Source of the DNA: Cladosporium sp. IMV 00045
Lineage: Eukaryota; Ascomycota; Dothideomycetes; Cladosporiales; Cladosporiaceae
Length of the DNA stretch: 15,119 nt
Direction: 5' to 3'
Assembly (NCBI GenBank): GCA_001931905.2
Contig: MSJI02000142.1
Location: 1 to 15,119 of the forward strand
The notes under the pieces are model-generated. The model was not told where the DNA came from and made no database searches. It saw only the letters and a program-made list of their open reading frames with translations. The translations under genes were made by a program, and so were the position numbers. Below are positions 1 to 9,053 of the stretch, in pieces (position 1 is the stretch's first letter; every line of letters begins with the position of its first letter).

Positions 1-2
1 TA

Positions 3-3000
3 GTTACTAACTCTAGGATAAACTACTAGAGATATAGGATTGATTTAGAGTTAATTTAACTCTATAGCGTAAATACGATACATACTATAGAAGCCTACTT
101 AGAGTTTATAATAGTAGTATAAGTATATCTTATATCTACTATAACCTCGAAAGAAGAGGTTACTAAGAGTAATAGAGTTTTATACTCTTTACTACCTAAT
201 ATTAAAGACTTTATAGACGTCTTCGATATAGACCTATAGAAGATATAGAAGAAGATAGTAGATATAGTTTATCTTATCTACTTTAAACCTAATATAGTAC
301 TACTATTTTAGCTACTTTATAACCTCTCGAAGTTAGAACTCGAGGAGTTAAGGAACTACTTAGAAAAGGCTACTATAAATAAGTAGATCTAGCGTAGCGC
401 TAGTAAGGTAGAAGCTCCTATCCTTTTCGTACTAAAGAAGGATAGGTTACTATAGCTCTATATAGACTATAGAGGCTTAAACGCTATTATAATAAAGGAT
501 TATATACTACTTCTACTAATAAGTAAAACTCTTAATAGACTAAGTAGAGTAAAAGTCTTTTTAGCGCTTAATCTTAAAGACGCCTATTACTATATTTCTA
601 TCTACTAAGGTAATAAGTAGAAGATAGCTTTTCGAACGCGTTATAGTTATTTCGAATATCTAGTTATACTCTTTAGCTTAATAAATACGCTAGCTATATT
701 CTAGGCGTATATTAATAAAGCCTTAGTAGGATACCTAGATAACTTCTACGTAGTCTACCTAGATAACATTCTAATCTATAGTAAGACCTATAAGGAGTAT
801 ATATACTACCTTTATTTAGTCCTAGAATAACTCTAGAAGTATACCCTCTATATAAACCCGAAGAAGTATTACTTCTTTATAGAGTAAGTAGAGTTCCTAG
901 GGTTTATTATATCTAGTACTAGCGTATCGATAGATTAACGCCGGGTTAGTATAATTAGGGAGTAGCTAGAGCTAGAGTTATACTATATAGTTTAGTAGTT
1001 CCTAGAGTTTACTAACTTCTACTAGAGGTTTATATACGCCTATTTAAGAATAGTATAGCTACTAACTAACCTCCTAAAGAGACTAGTAGATAGTTAGAAG
1101 CCTAGTAAGCTTAAACTAAGTAATAGAGAAAGAGTAGCTTTCTAGAGAGTATATAATACCTTTATAAAAGCTCCTATCCTAGTCTACTATAACCTAGAAA
1201 AATCCCTATAGCTTAAAACTAATACTTCTAGTTTCGCTTTTACTATAATCCTCTTCTAGCTCTATAGTCTAAAAGAAGAGAATCTCTAGTAGCATCCTAT
1301 AGCCTTTTAGTTAAAGAAGTTTATCTCTATAGAGTAGAAGTATAAAACGTATAACTAAGAGCTACTAGTAATTATAGGTACTTTTAAGTATTAGCGATAC
1401 TACCTCGAAAGCACTATATACTTAGTACGTATACTTACTAACTATAATAACTTTAAAGGGTTTATAACCCTTAAGTAGTTAAATAGAAGGTAGGCTTAAT
1501 AAGCTACTTTTCTCGCCTTATTTAACTTCGAAATTAAATATCGTATAAGGAAGAATAACTCTACTAATACGCTATCGAGGTAACTAGACTATAAACTAGC
1601 TAAGGACTCTAAGACTACTCTTTTACTTATACTCTAGGAGAAGTTAAACTACTAGGTATTAGAATAGAGCTAGAGCCTATCGACCTTACTTTATAGAGTA
1701 GTCGCGATAATAGGTTTGTAATAAGAGGATAAAGTTAATTTACTAAAGATCTCTACTTTCTATTAAGAATTATAAAAGACTTTACTAAGAAAAGTAGTAA
1801 TTACTTTAGTAAAAGCTAAATATCCTTATAAAGCGCTTTTAGCTAATATTAAGGATATAATTAGGCTCTTAACTAAACCCGAATAGGTAAAGGCGATAAG
1901 TAATACGTAGCGTAGTTACTATACTAGCGTAGCGTACGCGCTACGTAATAGCCTCTTTTATAAGGATAATACTATTTATATTCCTAAGGATTCTATACTA
2001 TAAGCGGAATTATTAAAAAGATACTATAATAACCTACTTACTAGTTATTTTAGTATTATAAAGACTATTAAATTAATTTAATAGAAATACTTCTAGAAGG
2101 ACCTTAGAAAGGATATCTAGGAATATATAAATTTATATATAATTTACTAAAGGACGAAAGTAAGGCGCTATAAGCTATATAGAGAAATAATAGTATTACT
2201 AATACTAGAAGAACTATTCTAAGAGTTAGCTATAGACTTTATCGTAGACCTACTTCTAAGTAGGTATAGAGATAATATAAGTAACTCTATCTTTATAGTT
2301 ATTAATAGATATATAAAAATGTCTAAGTATATTCCTTATAAGAAGACCTATATAGCTAAGGAGCTATATATATTAATCTTTAAATATATTATATATAAAT
2401 ATAGTATACTAAAAAGAATTATATTAGACTAAGGATTAGTATTTATAAGTAAGTATTAGTTAAGCGTATACTACGCTATAAAGGTAAAGTAATAGCTAAG
2501 TATAGCCTTCTACCTATAAATAGATAAGTAAATAGAAAGGGAAAATTAAGCGCTTAAATAGTACTTACGTTACTTCTATACTAACTACTAGGATAATTAG
2601 ATAGACCTCTTATATATAGTAGAGTTTACTAGTAATAACTACGTATCTACTACGCTAGGAGTAAGTCTATTCTACGCTCTTATAAGCTATAATCCCTCTA
2701 TTTATACTATATTAACTCGAGATAAGTTTCCTAAAAAGGGGGTACTAATAGCTAAGGAGCGTATTTAGTAACTAGAGTATAAATAAGCTATAATAGAGAA
2801 GATATAGAAGTAAGCTTAAAAAGTATAAACGTAGTATTATAATAAGACCTATAAACCTTAGACCTATAAGGTTAGAGATCTAGTCTTACTTTCTTTAAAG
2901 AATATTAAGTTAAAACTCTTTATAAAGAAACTATTTTTATACTTTATAGGACCCTATAGAGTTATTAACTCTATAGGCTCCTAAGTATACTAGCTAGTAC

Positions 3001-3293
3001 TACTAAAAGAGTTCTTAAGAATATATAATGTATTCTATATATCCCTCCTAGAACTATAGAGCTAGTATAGTAATAGCATAGAGATACTAATACCTATAGT
3101 ACTAGATACTAAAAGTAAACCTAAGTAGGAGGTAGAAGTAATCCTTAAGGAATAAAAAAGAAAAGAAGTAATTTAGTACCTAATTAAGTAGTAAGGGTAG
3201 CCTAATACTTATAACTAATAGGAACTAGAAAGTAACCTAGAAGGCTCTTAGAACTTAATTAGAGAATATAAGAAAAGTAAGAAGAAGTATTAA
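3..3293 (+). pseudogene. pol: RIP-degraded Ty3/gypsy chromovirus pol (RT-RNase H-integrase-chromodomain), 5'-truncated
   Basis: One frame (codons starting at multiples of 3) stays recognisable throughout, with no indel and dozens of TAG/TAA stops. The open frame reaches the window edge, so gag, protease and the true start lie outside. Reverse transcriptase spans about 200-900. Its motif YLDNILIYSK is at 756-785, where the second catalytic Asp of YLDD has become Asn (AAC, 765). The motif A Asp is also Asn (AAT, 570). RNase H follows, with a YN*ELL motif near 1350. Integrase has Asp codons at 2235 and 2427 and Glu at 2535, which is the family's D-35-E spacing, while the His/Cys zinc-finger codons are lost to Tyr. 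A chromodomain lies at about 3126-3275, with Trp positions now TAG (3126, 3189, 3219). The true stop is uncertain because TAA at 3291 could be an altered Gln codon. No protein could be made from it. Confidence 0.92.
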
Positions 3294-3335
3294 ACCTCTA
3301 TTACTATAGGTATATAGCGATAGTAGGCTAATATT

Positions 3336-3361
3336 AAAGGGAGTAGGAGTTTTCTCCTACT
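3336..3361 (+). other. Purine tract and 8-bp hairpin after pol; possible polypurine tract / 3' LTR edge
   Basis: A purine run, AAAGGGAG (3336-3343), lies about 45 bases after the last pol codon. It overlaps a perfect hairpin with an 8-bp stem (3342-3349 with 3354-3361) and a TTTT loop. In Ty3/gypsy elements the polypurine tract sits directly before the 3' LTR, which begins with TG; RIP would turn that into TA, as seen at 3344-3345. No matching 5' LTR is in the window, so the LTR itself cannot be confirmed. Confidence 0.4.
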
Positions 3362-3969
3362 TAACTATTTACGAAAAAGAAAATAATAACTAAGATAGTA
3401 TTCTACTACTACTAATAAATAACTTATTTAGCTTTAAGAACTATATACTCTAGAAAAATAATACTCTCTTCTAGGATAATAATACTTATACTATTTTTCC
3501 TAAGAGGCTAGTAGCGCGCCTCCTTAATAACCTAGCTCTTATCTAGCGCGAAGCTAGCGCTACCTATATTACGAATACGCTCCTTAGTTTATCTATTAAT
3601 AGTATAATATAATATATACTTCTACTAGATTATAAGTACTTTATAAAGAAAGATAATTTAAAATACACTATTCCTTAGAGTAAACTTAGAGCTCTAGAAC
3701 TTAGAGTAGAATTAGGTAGCCTTATAAGGCTTATTACTAATATAACCGGAATAGCTAATCAGGTTAGGCTACTAAACGTAATAGGGTAGAGTTAGTATAG
3801 TATTATTATTACGCTTTTACTACTCTAACTATTAGTAGTTAAAGGTAATATAGATATCCTTATAAAAGTAGAAAGGCAAATCCTAGTATAGCTACTACCT
3901 AGCCTTAATAGTCTTAAATAGGCGACCTAGTAGTTTAAGGTAAAAGCTATTAATATCGAGTAGGTACTA
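3362..3969 (+). other. Unassigned segment between pol and the convergent gene
   Basis: I recognise no protein here on either strand. It holds a small CpG-rich patch (about 3513-3575), and surviving CA sites at 3666 and 3760. It may include the 3' LTR of the chromovirus and the 3' part or trailer of the convergent gene. On the minus strand, the frame of that gene continues in the same phase with only TAG/TAA interruptions, so its end cannot be placed. No LTR end or target-site duplication could be fixed. Confidence 0.5.
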
Positions 3970-4260
3970 GAATTAGTAGGGCCTAATAGGTATAGGCGAG
4001 TTAGATATAGGGTTATTATTATTAAGCGAGTATATACTAGACGTAGAGGTATTATAAAAGCTCTATAGTAACGTTATAGTTTCATTCTACGTATAGACTT
4101 CTACTTCTTACGCCTACCTTATATTAAGTTTCTTATATATAATAGATCTCTTATAGTTAGTAAGGTTATTATATAGCCTCTTATCTATACTAATCTCTAT
4201 ACCTATAAGCTTATTACGCTAGTAGTTATCTAGACTAGGCGTAAAGTTATTAGATATCTA

Positions 4261-4288
4261 GCGTAGTAGTAGCGTAGTAGTAGCGTAG
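4261..4288. repeat. 11-bp tandem repeat, about 2.5 units
   Basis: The unit GCGTAGTAGTA occurs twice, followed by GCGTAG. It lies inside the degraded basic-protein gene. Its CpGs are intact, in keeping with CpA-restricted mutation. The mirror copy is at 10832-10859. Confidence 0.8.
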
Positions 4289-4365
4289 ACTAGGTCTATT
4301 ATAGTATAGTAAATAGAGTAAAGAACCTCTTTATTAGATAGGGAGCTACTACCCTCTTAAGCATT

Positions 4366-4383
4366 ATTATTATTAATAATAAT
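4366..4383. repeat. Perfect 18-bp ATT/AAT palindrome
   Basis: ATT repeats switch to AAT repeats, giving a perfect 18-bp palindrome inside the basic-protein gene. The mirror copy is at 10737-10754. Confidence 0.7.
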
Positions 4384-6201
4384 AGTAGTCTCCTAGGTAA
4401 GACTAGTAGAGGTATAGAAGGCTTTTAAGGTAGAATAATAAGAAAGGCTAGTAGTTAGTTTCCTAGAGAGACTTAGAAACGTAGAAGTAGCGTAAAATAG
4501 TAATACTAATACTATACTAGTATCCTAAATAATAGAGTTACTCTTAGTTGCTTTAGCGCTCTTTATAATATATAGTAGGTCTTCTAAGAAGACTAGTTAA
4601 GTAAGGCTATTAATCTAGTAGCTATAGCGCTCTTAGATCTTATTAATAAGAGGAATAAGCTCCCTAGTAGAATACTAGTTAGGTATACTCTTAACTTCTT
4701 TCTTAGTAAGGTTCTTTATTATCTAGAAAAGTATTAGTAGTCGTTATAGGAGCGTATAGGTAGCGCGAAAGTATTATAAAGTATACGAACCTAGAAACCT
4801 AGATTAACTATCGATTCTATATATATACGTATACGCTAAAGCTCTTCTATATATATATACCTAGTTATATCCTTAGAGCTAGTACTAGTATTATAAGCGC
4901 CTTTCTTAGGCGTAGCTATATTTCCTATAGTCTTATAGTAGCTAATCTAGAACGTATAGAGCTTACTAATAAAGGCGTCGTATATATCTTCGAAATTAGA
5001 GTAAGCTTAAAGAACCTTATCTATATTATTACTATCTAGGAGCCTACGCTATATAGACTATACGTAGACTACTATATTAAAGAGAGTAATAAGAGTAGTT
5101 TAGTAAAAGAAGTAATACTTCTTATAGCTATTATTATAGCTCTTATAATAACGTATAGTAATAAGATTAGGATCTCTACCTATATAAACATTTCCTATTT
5201 AATAGTTAGCGTCGTTATAGTAGCGTAGAGCTATTATACTTACTATACTTTATATAGTAAGCGCATTTCTTATAAACTTCCTAAAGAAAGGCTTAGTTAG
5301 TAATTATAGTAGTAGTCTTAATAATAAGAGACTAGTTAGGACGTAAATTAGTATTAGCCTAACTCTTCCTTTTTATAAACTTAGGCTTAGTAGCTATTAT
5401 AACTAAGGTCTTCGAGTATAGCTTACTACTAATCTAGCGTAGCGTAGTTACCTTCCTAGCGCTAGTCTTAGTAGGAGGCTTTATAGTCTTAGAGCTCTTT
5501 TTACTTATAAGAGCTTCTTTCTTATACTCTTTATTTTTAGGCTCTAACTTAACTTCCTCTTCCTCTTTATTATTATTACTAGCTTCTTCTTCTTTAGTAT
5601 CTTTAGTATAGACTCTTTTACTAGGCTTAGAAGGAGTATCTTTAGTAGCCTTATATTTACTTTATTTCTTAGAAGAAATAGATAGAGTAGGTTTATAAGT
5701 ACTAGATAATAGAGTAGTAATAGTACTACGCTTCTTCTTCTTAGAGGTAGTATTATTATTATTATTATTTATATTATCCTTATTATCCTTCTTATCCTTA
5801 TTATTCTCTTTAGTATTATTATCTTCCTTAGTAGAGCTAACCTTAGCGCCTTCTTTATATTTAGGAGTAGGAACCTTTCTTTTCTTCTTAGCGTTAGCGT
5901 TAGTATTAGCGTTATAGTAGCGCCTAGTAGTTATAGCCCTATTATCGATATTATTAGAAAAAGTAGAGCAACCTACTTATTAGTTACTAGTCCTCTTAGG
6001 CGTAGTTATAGGTTTAGTAGCCTTACTAGTAGCTAGCTTATAAATACTACTATACTTAGGAGGTATAGTAGTAATTAATAGATTCTTATAAGTAAGTATT
6101 ATAAAAGGTATACGAATAGTATATAATAGGTAAGTAAAAGAGAAGGCGTATTAGAGATAAAAAAGGTTTATTACTAAATAAGAAAATAAATATCTAAGTA
6201 A

Positions 6202-6230
6202 GTAGAGTAAATATTAATATTCTACTCTAC
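6202..6230. repeat. Short inverted repeat (7-bp arms, AATATT core)
   Basis: The 7-bp arms at 6202-6208 and 6224-6230 are perfectly complementary around a core that contains two adjacent AATATT palindromes. The mirror copy is at 8890-8918. Confidence 0.7.
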
Positions 6231-6305
6231 TATTACGCTAGCGCTCTACTACTTACGTAGCGTTACTATACTACCTTACCTAAATAATATACTCTATAAT
6301 AATAA

Positions 6306-6326
6306 TCCTAATAATAAATATTAGGA
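6306..6326. repeat. Short inverted repeat (8-bp arms, 5-base loop)
   Basis: The arms TCCTAATA (6306-6313) and TATTAGGA (6319-6326) are perfectly complementary. The mirror copy is at 8794-8814. Confidence 0.75.
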
Positions 6327-6499
6327 TATAAGAGTAGTAGCTTAAATATATCTACTTCTCTAAGGTATATACTATACTAGTTATATTCCTTATACGCCTA
6401 AGGTATAAAGTAAAGTCTTACTAATAAAGTATATTATTAAAGTATTTTACTCTTATATAACTCTATCGCAACGCTATCGCTACTATAGAGTCTCTATAT

Positions 6500-6539
6500 T
6501 ATCTTTAAGAGGCTAAAGATATCTTCTCTAAAAGAGAAG
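6500..6539. repeat. Two adjacent hairpins
   Basis: An 8-bp stem (6500-6507 with 6514-6521) is followed one base later by a 7-bp stem (6523-6529 with 6533-6539, three-base loop). The mirror copy is at 8581-8620. No function is evident. Confidence 0.75.
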
Positions 6540-6709
6540 TAGTTATAATAACTAGATATAGAGTCTAATAGCTACTATTATCTAGATTATAACTTTACCT
6601 ATTTTATATATAATCGTTAAGAGATCGCTAGTTAGCTAACTACGACTCTACTATAATAGTTTCTTATATATACGACGTTTCTATATTAAAAGCGAAAGTA
6701 GCTTTTAGT

Positions 6710-7498
6710 TTTTATACGAAGTACCTACTTAGTAGTAACTTATCTTTTACGCTACTATATACTATTAATTATTTATATCTTATCTATCTATAATTAGTTA
6801 ATTACACTTATAGATTTAAAGTACTATTACTTATAAGCTTAAAACTAGAGCCTATAGAAAATAGGAAGCTAGCTACTACTATATAAGTAAAGCTATTTAT
6901 AGAAAGAATAAAAAAGGTCTCTAACTTTTATAAAGCTAGTATAGTAATAAAAGCCTAAGAATAAGAAGAAAGCATAAATAAGAACTAGACTCTAGTACTA
7001 ATCTACTAGAAGAGTAATAAAGTTTAGCTAGATTTAAGAAACTATAAGACTAACTACTCTAAAAAGAGTCTTAATACTAAATATACTAAGTATATAGTAT
7101 CTAATATTTTATCTTTAGTCTCTATTAGATTATCTAGGATACTAAGTAATATTTACTTAGTTTTCTATACTAACCTTTTCTAGCTAGTAAATAAGGATAG
7201 GCTACTAGAATAAGAGTCTAATAATAGTTATTTAGAGCCTTTACTAATAGACTTATATAAAGAGTACTATATTAAAGAGATCCTATATATAAAGTCTAGA
7301 AGAAAAAAAGAATAAAAAAGAGAAGTCCTAGTAAAATAGACTAGCTACTATAAGCTAATATAGGAACCCTTAGAGAACCTAGTAAATAATAGAGCTATAA
7401 ATAAGTTTAAGACTAGGTATAGTAACGCCTACTACTATAATAGGCTAAGAGAAGTATAGAATAAAAAAAAAGGTATAAAAGAAAAGATGGGTTAATAG
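6710..7498 (+). pseudogene. RIP-degraded integrase C-terminus and chromodomain of a second chromovirus
   Basis: A single frame (codon starts such as 6797, 7022 and 7259) reads as the end of a Ty3/gypsy integrase followed by a chromodomain. An LVNY motif at 6794-6805 resembles the end of the catalytic core. A stretch reading *LDLRNYKT (7025-7048, the stop being a former Trp) and KYTKYIVSNIL (7078-7110) match the SH3-like C-terminal domain. The chromodomain spans about 7256-7420: YYIKEIL at 7265-7285, VLVK* at 7325-7339 and *EPLENL at 7361-7381, with both conserved Trp codons now TAG. The protein differs from the arm-borne pol, so this is another element family. The 5' part is missing: upstream of 6710 the sequence belongs to the inverted-repeat arm. 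The stop at 7493 may or may not be original. Confidence 0.8.
6711..6804 (+). repeat. Inner, diverged edge of the left inverted-repeat arm
   Basis: The pairing with 8316-8409 continues here but with mismatches: 6711 (T/C), 6717-6718 (CG/TA), 6750-6751 (CG/TA) and 6797 (G/T). After about 6804 the two sides lose alignment. Mismatches are therefore concentrated in about 94 bases after about 6.7 kb without any. In frame 2 this edge runs directly into the loop integrase reading frame, so it probably belongs to that older element rather than to the pol-bearing arm. Confidence 0.75.
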
Positions 7499-8315
7499 TA
7501 GGATACTCTAGAATTAGGTATTATAGAATATAAGAGAAGTATTAGGATAATTAAAGTATAAGAAAAACATTTTTATTTTAAAAATAGTAGCTCCTACTAT
7601 AAAATTACTAGATATTATACTCTAGATACTAGATACTAAAAGACTTTAAAAAAAAACTAATTATAATAATAGCTACCTAGAATAAATACTAGTAGAATAG
7701 GACCTAAACTATATAATACTATTAGTAACTAAAATAATATAGAGAAGAAGATATATTTATAGCTAGTTCTACTAAGTAATAATATTAACTACTAAAGTAG
7801 TTACTTTACTAGTAATACTCTTAAGAAGCTAGTTAGTAATAGAAAATAAATAGAGAATAATAGAATTTAATCTTACTTAGATAATAAACTAGAAGCCTAT
7901 AGTAGCTTTAAGGCTTTATAAGCTTTAAAAACCTTCTTTAGGTCTATATAAGTATGAGCGCTATAAAATGTATATTAGCTAACAAAAAATAAATAGAACT
8001 AGAGTAAGAGTCTTATATAGTAGTATTAGTAGTATAGGTCTATATAGTATAGGTAATATAAGCTATTTAAGAACTAAAAGGAATAGTTAGTAACGCTTTT
8101 TAAAGAGAGTCTAAGAGAAACTTATAGGTTCTTATAATTCTTATAAGTAGTAGTATACGCCTAGTAGGTAGAAGAGTAGAAGAACTATAAAAATATTAGT
8201 ACTCTAAAGGAAAAGATCTAGGAAACACTTATAGCCTAGTCCTAGTAATTAATACTAGAGATAGTATAACTAATATAGTAGATAGGCTTTTTCCTATTAG
8301 TACTCTTTAGAACTA
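6805..8315. other. Non-palindromic loop between the inverted-repeat arms
   Basis: The two halves of this ~1.5 kb stretch do not pair with each other. It is RIP-mutated like the arms, although a few more CA/TG sites remain (for example 7488, 7953 and 7982). The left half is an integrase-chromodomain fragment and the right half is unassigned. An asymmetric loop of this size argues against the simplest hairpin-read artefact, which would give an almost uninterrupted palindrome. Confidence 0.85.
7499..8315. other. Unassigned right half of the loop
   Basis: I cannot assign a function. On + the phase of the upstream chromodomain can be followed for about 50 more codons. From an ATG at 7953 a plus-strand frame runs towards 8315 broken only by TAG/TAA codons, and a second plus frame is similarly open across 8080-8300. 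This could be the LTR and flank of the second chromovirus, or a piece of a gag-like or host gene. Residual CA/TG is slightly commoner here than in the arms. Confidence 0.4.
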
Positions 8316-8409
8316 TAATTAAATAATTATAGATAGATAAGATATAAATAATTAATAGTATATAGTAGTATAAAAGATAAGTTACTACTAAGTAGGTACT
8401 TTATATAAG
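8316..8409 (-). repeat. Inner, diverged edge of the right inverted-repeat arm
   Basis: This is the minus-strand counterpart of 6711-6804, with the same handful of mismatches. Two of the differences are CG on the left against TA on the right, so this copy looks slightly more mutated. On this side the integrase-like reading does not continue recognisably beyond 8316. Confidence 0.7.
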
Positions 8410-9053
8410 AACTAAAAGCTACTTTCGCTTTTAATATAGAAACGTCGTATATATAAGAAACTATTATAGTAGAGTCGTAGTTAGCTAACTAGCGATCTCT
8501 TAACGATTATATATAAAATAGGTAAAGTTATAATCTAGATAATAGTAGCTATTAGACTCTATATCTAGTTATTATAACTACTTCTCTTTTAGAGAAGATA
8601 TCTTTAGCCTCTTAAAGATAATATAGAGACTCTATAGTAGCGATAGCGTTGCGATAGAGTTATATAAGAGTAAAATACTTTAATAATATACTTTATTAGT
8701 AAGACTTTACTTTATACCTTAGGCGTATAAGGAATATAACTAGTATAGTATATACCTTAGAGAAGTAGATATATTTAAGCTACTACTCTTATATCCTAAT
8801 ATTTATTATTAGGATTATTATTATAGAGTATATTATTTAGGTAAGGTAGTATAGTAACGCTACGTAAGTAGTAGAGCGCTAGCGTAATAGTAGAGTAGAA
8901 TATTAATATTTACTCTACTTACTTAGATATTTATTTTCTTATTTAGTAATAAACCTTTTTTATCTCTAATACGCCTTCTCTTTTACTTACCTATTATATA
9001 CTATTCGTATACCTTTTATAATACTTACTTATAAGAATCTATTAATTACTACT
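8410..9053. other. Hairpin-rich non-coding region upstream of the basic-protein gene (right copy)
   Basis: This is the mirror of 6067-6710, lying immediately 5' of the plus-strand copy of the gene. No TATA box or initiator can be trusted here, because RIP has made the whole region TA-rich. Confidence 0.5.

Larger units (their letters stand above)
3970..6066 (-). pseudogene. Mirror copy of the degraded basic-protein gene
   Basis: This is the reverse-complement duplicate of 9054-11150, read from 6066 (altered start) down to about 3970, tail to tail with the plus-strand pol that ends near 3293. The KKKRKV-encoding bases are at 5872-5889 and the Asn run at 5752-5769. All stop codons seen in the other copy are shared. 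Confidence 0.55.
1..6710 (+). repeat. Left arm of giant inverted repeat
   Basis: This segment is the reverse complement of 8410-15119, with every position i pairing with 15120-i. I aligned most 60-base blocks by eye and found no substitution or indel up to base 6710. The arm carries a truncated chromovirus pol on +, a second degraded gene on -, and a hairpin-rich non-coding inner end. The whole arm is RIP-mutated: CA and TG are nearly absent while CG is kept. About 20 surviving CA/TG sites, for example at 41, 81, 767, 1293, 1412, 1717, 2320, 3029, 3077, 3666 and 3760, have exact counterparts in the right arm at every one checked. The outer end of the repeat is not seen, because the pairing still holds at base 1. 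Confidence 0.97.
6067..6710. other. Hairpin-rich non-coding region upstream of the basic-protein gene (left copy)
   Basis: No protein is recognisable on either strand. It contains several short perfect inverted repeats: 6202-6208/6224-6230, 6306-6313/6319-6326, 6500-6507/6514-6521, 6523-6529/6533-6539 and the 10-bp palindrome 6631-6640. By position it would be the 5' flank or promoter of the minus-strand gene, or an LTR. The CpG-containing stretch 6465-6480 carries one surviving CA. Confidence 0.5.

Noticed and set aside
1904..1947. CpG-rich inverted repeat (9-bp arms) inside pol
   Set aside because: It lies within the integrase-coding frame; the CpGs are simply what CpA-restricted RIP leaves behind, and the pairing is likely incidental.
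4845..4860. TATA-box-like TATATATA runs (also mirrored near 10260)
   Set aside because: RIP has made TA steps ubiquitous throughout the window, so such matches carry no promoter information.
5752..5769. Microsatellite-like ATT run
   Set aside because: It is explained as an asparagine codon run in the degraded basic-protein gene, so it is not treated as an independent satellite.
7556..7620. Possible gag-type CCHC zinc knuckle downstream of the loop chromodomain
   Set aside because: The residues do not fall at the C-x2-C-x4-H-x4-C positions even when RIP changes are allowed for, and gag should lie upstream of pol, not after the chromodomain.
7953..7991. Short ATG-initiated frame in the loop
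   Set aside because: It closes with TAA after 12 sense codons and no family is recognisable. It is noted within the unassigned loop but not called as a gene.
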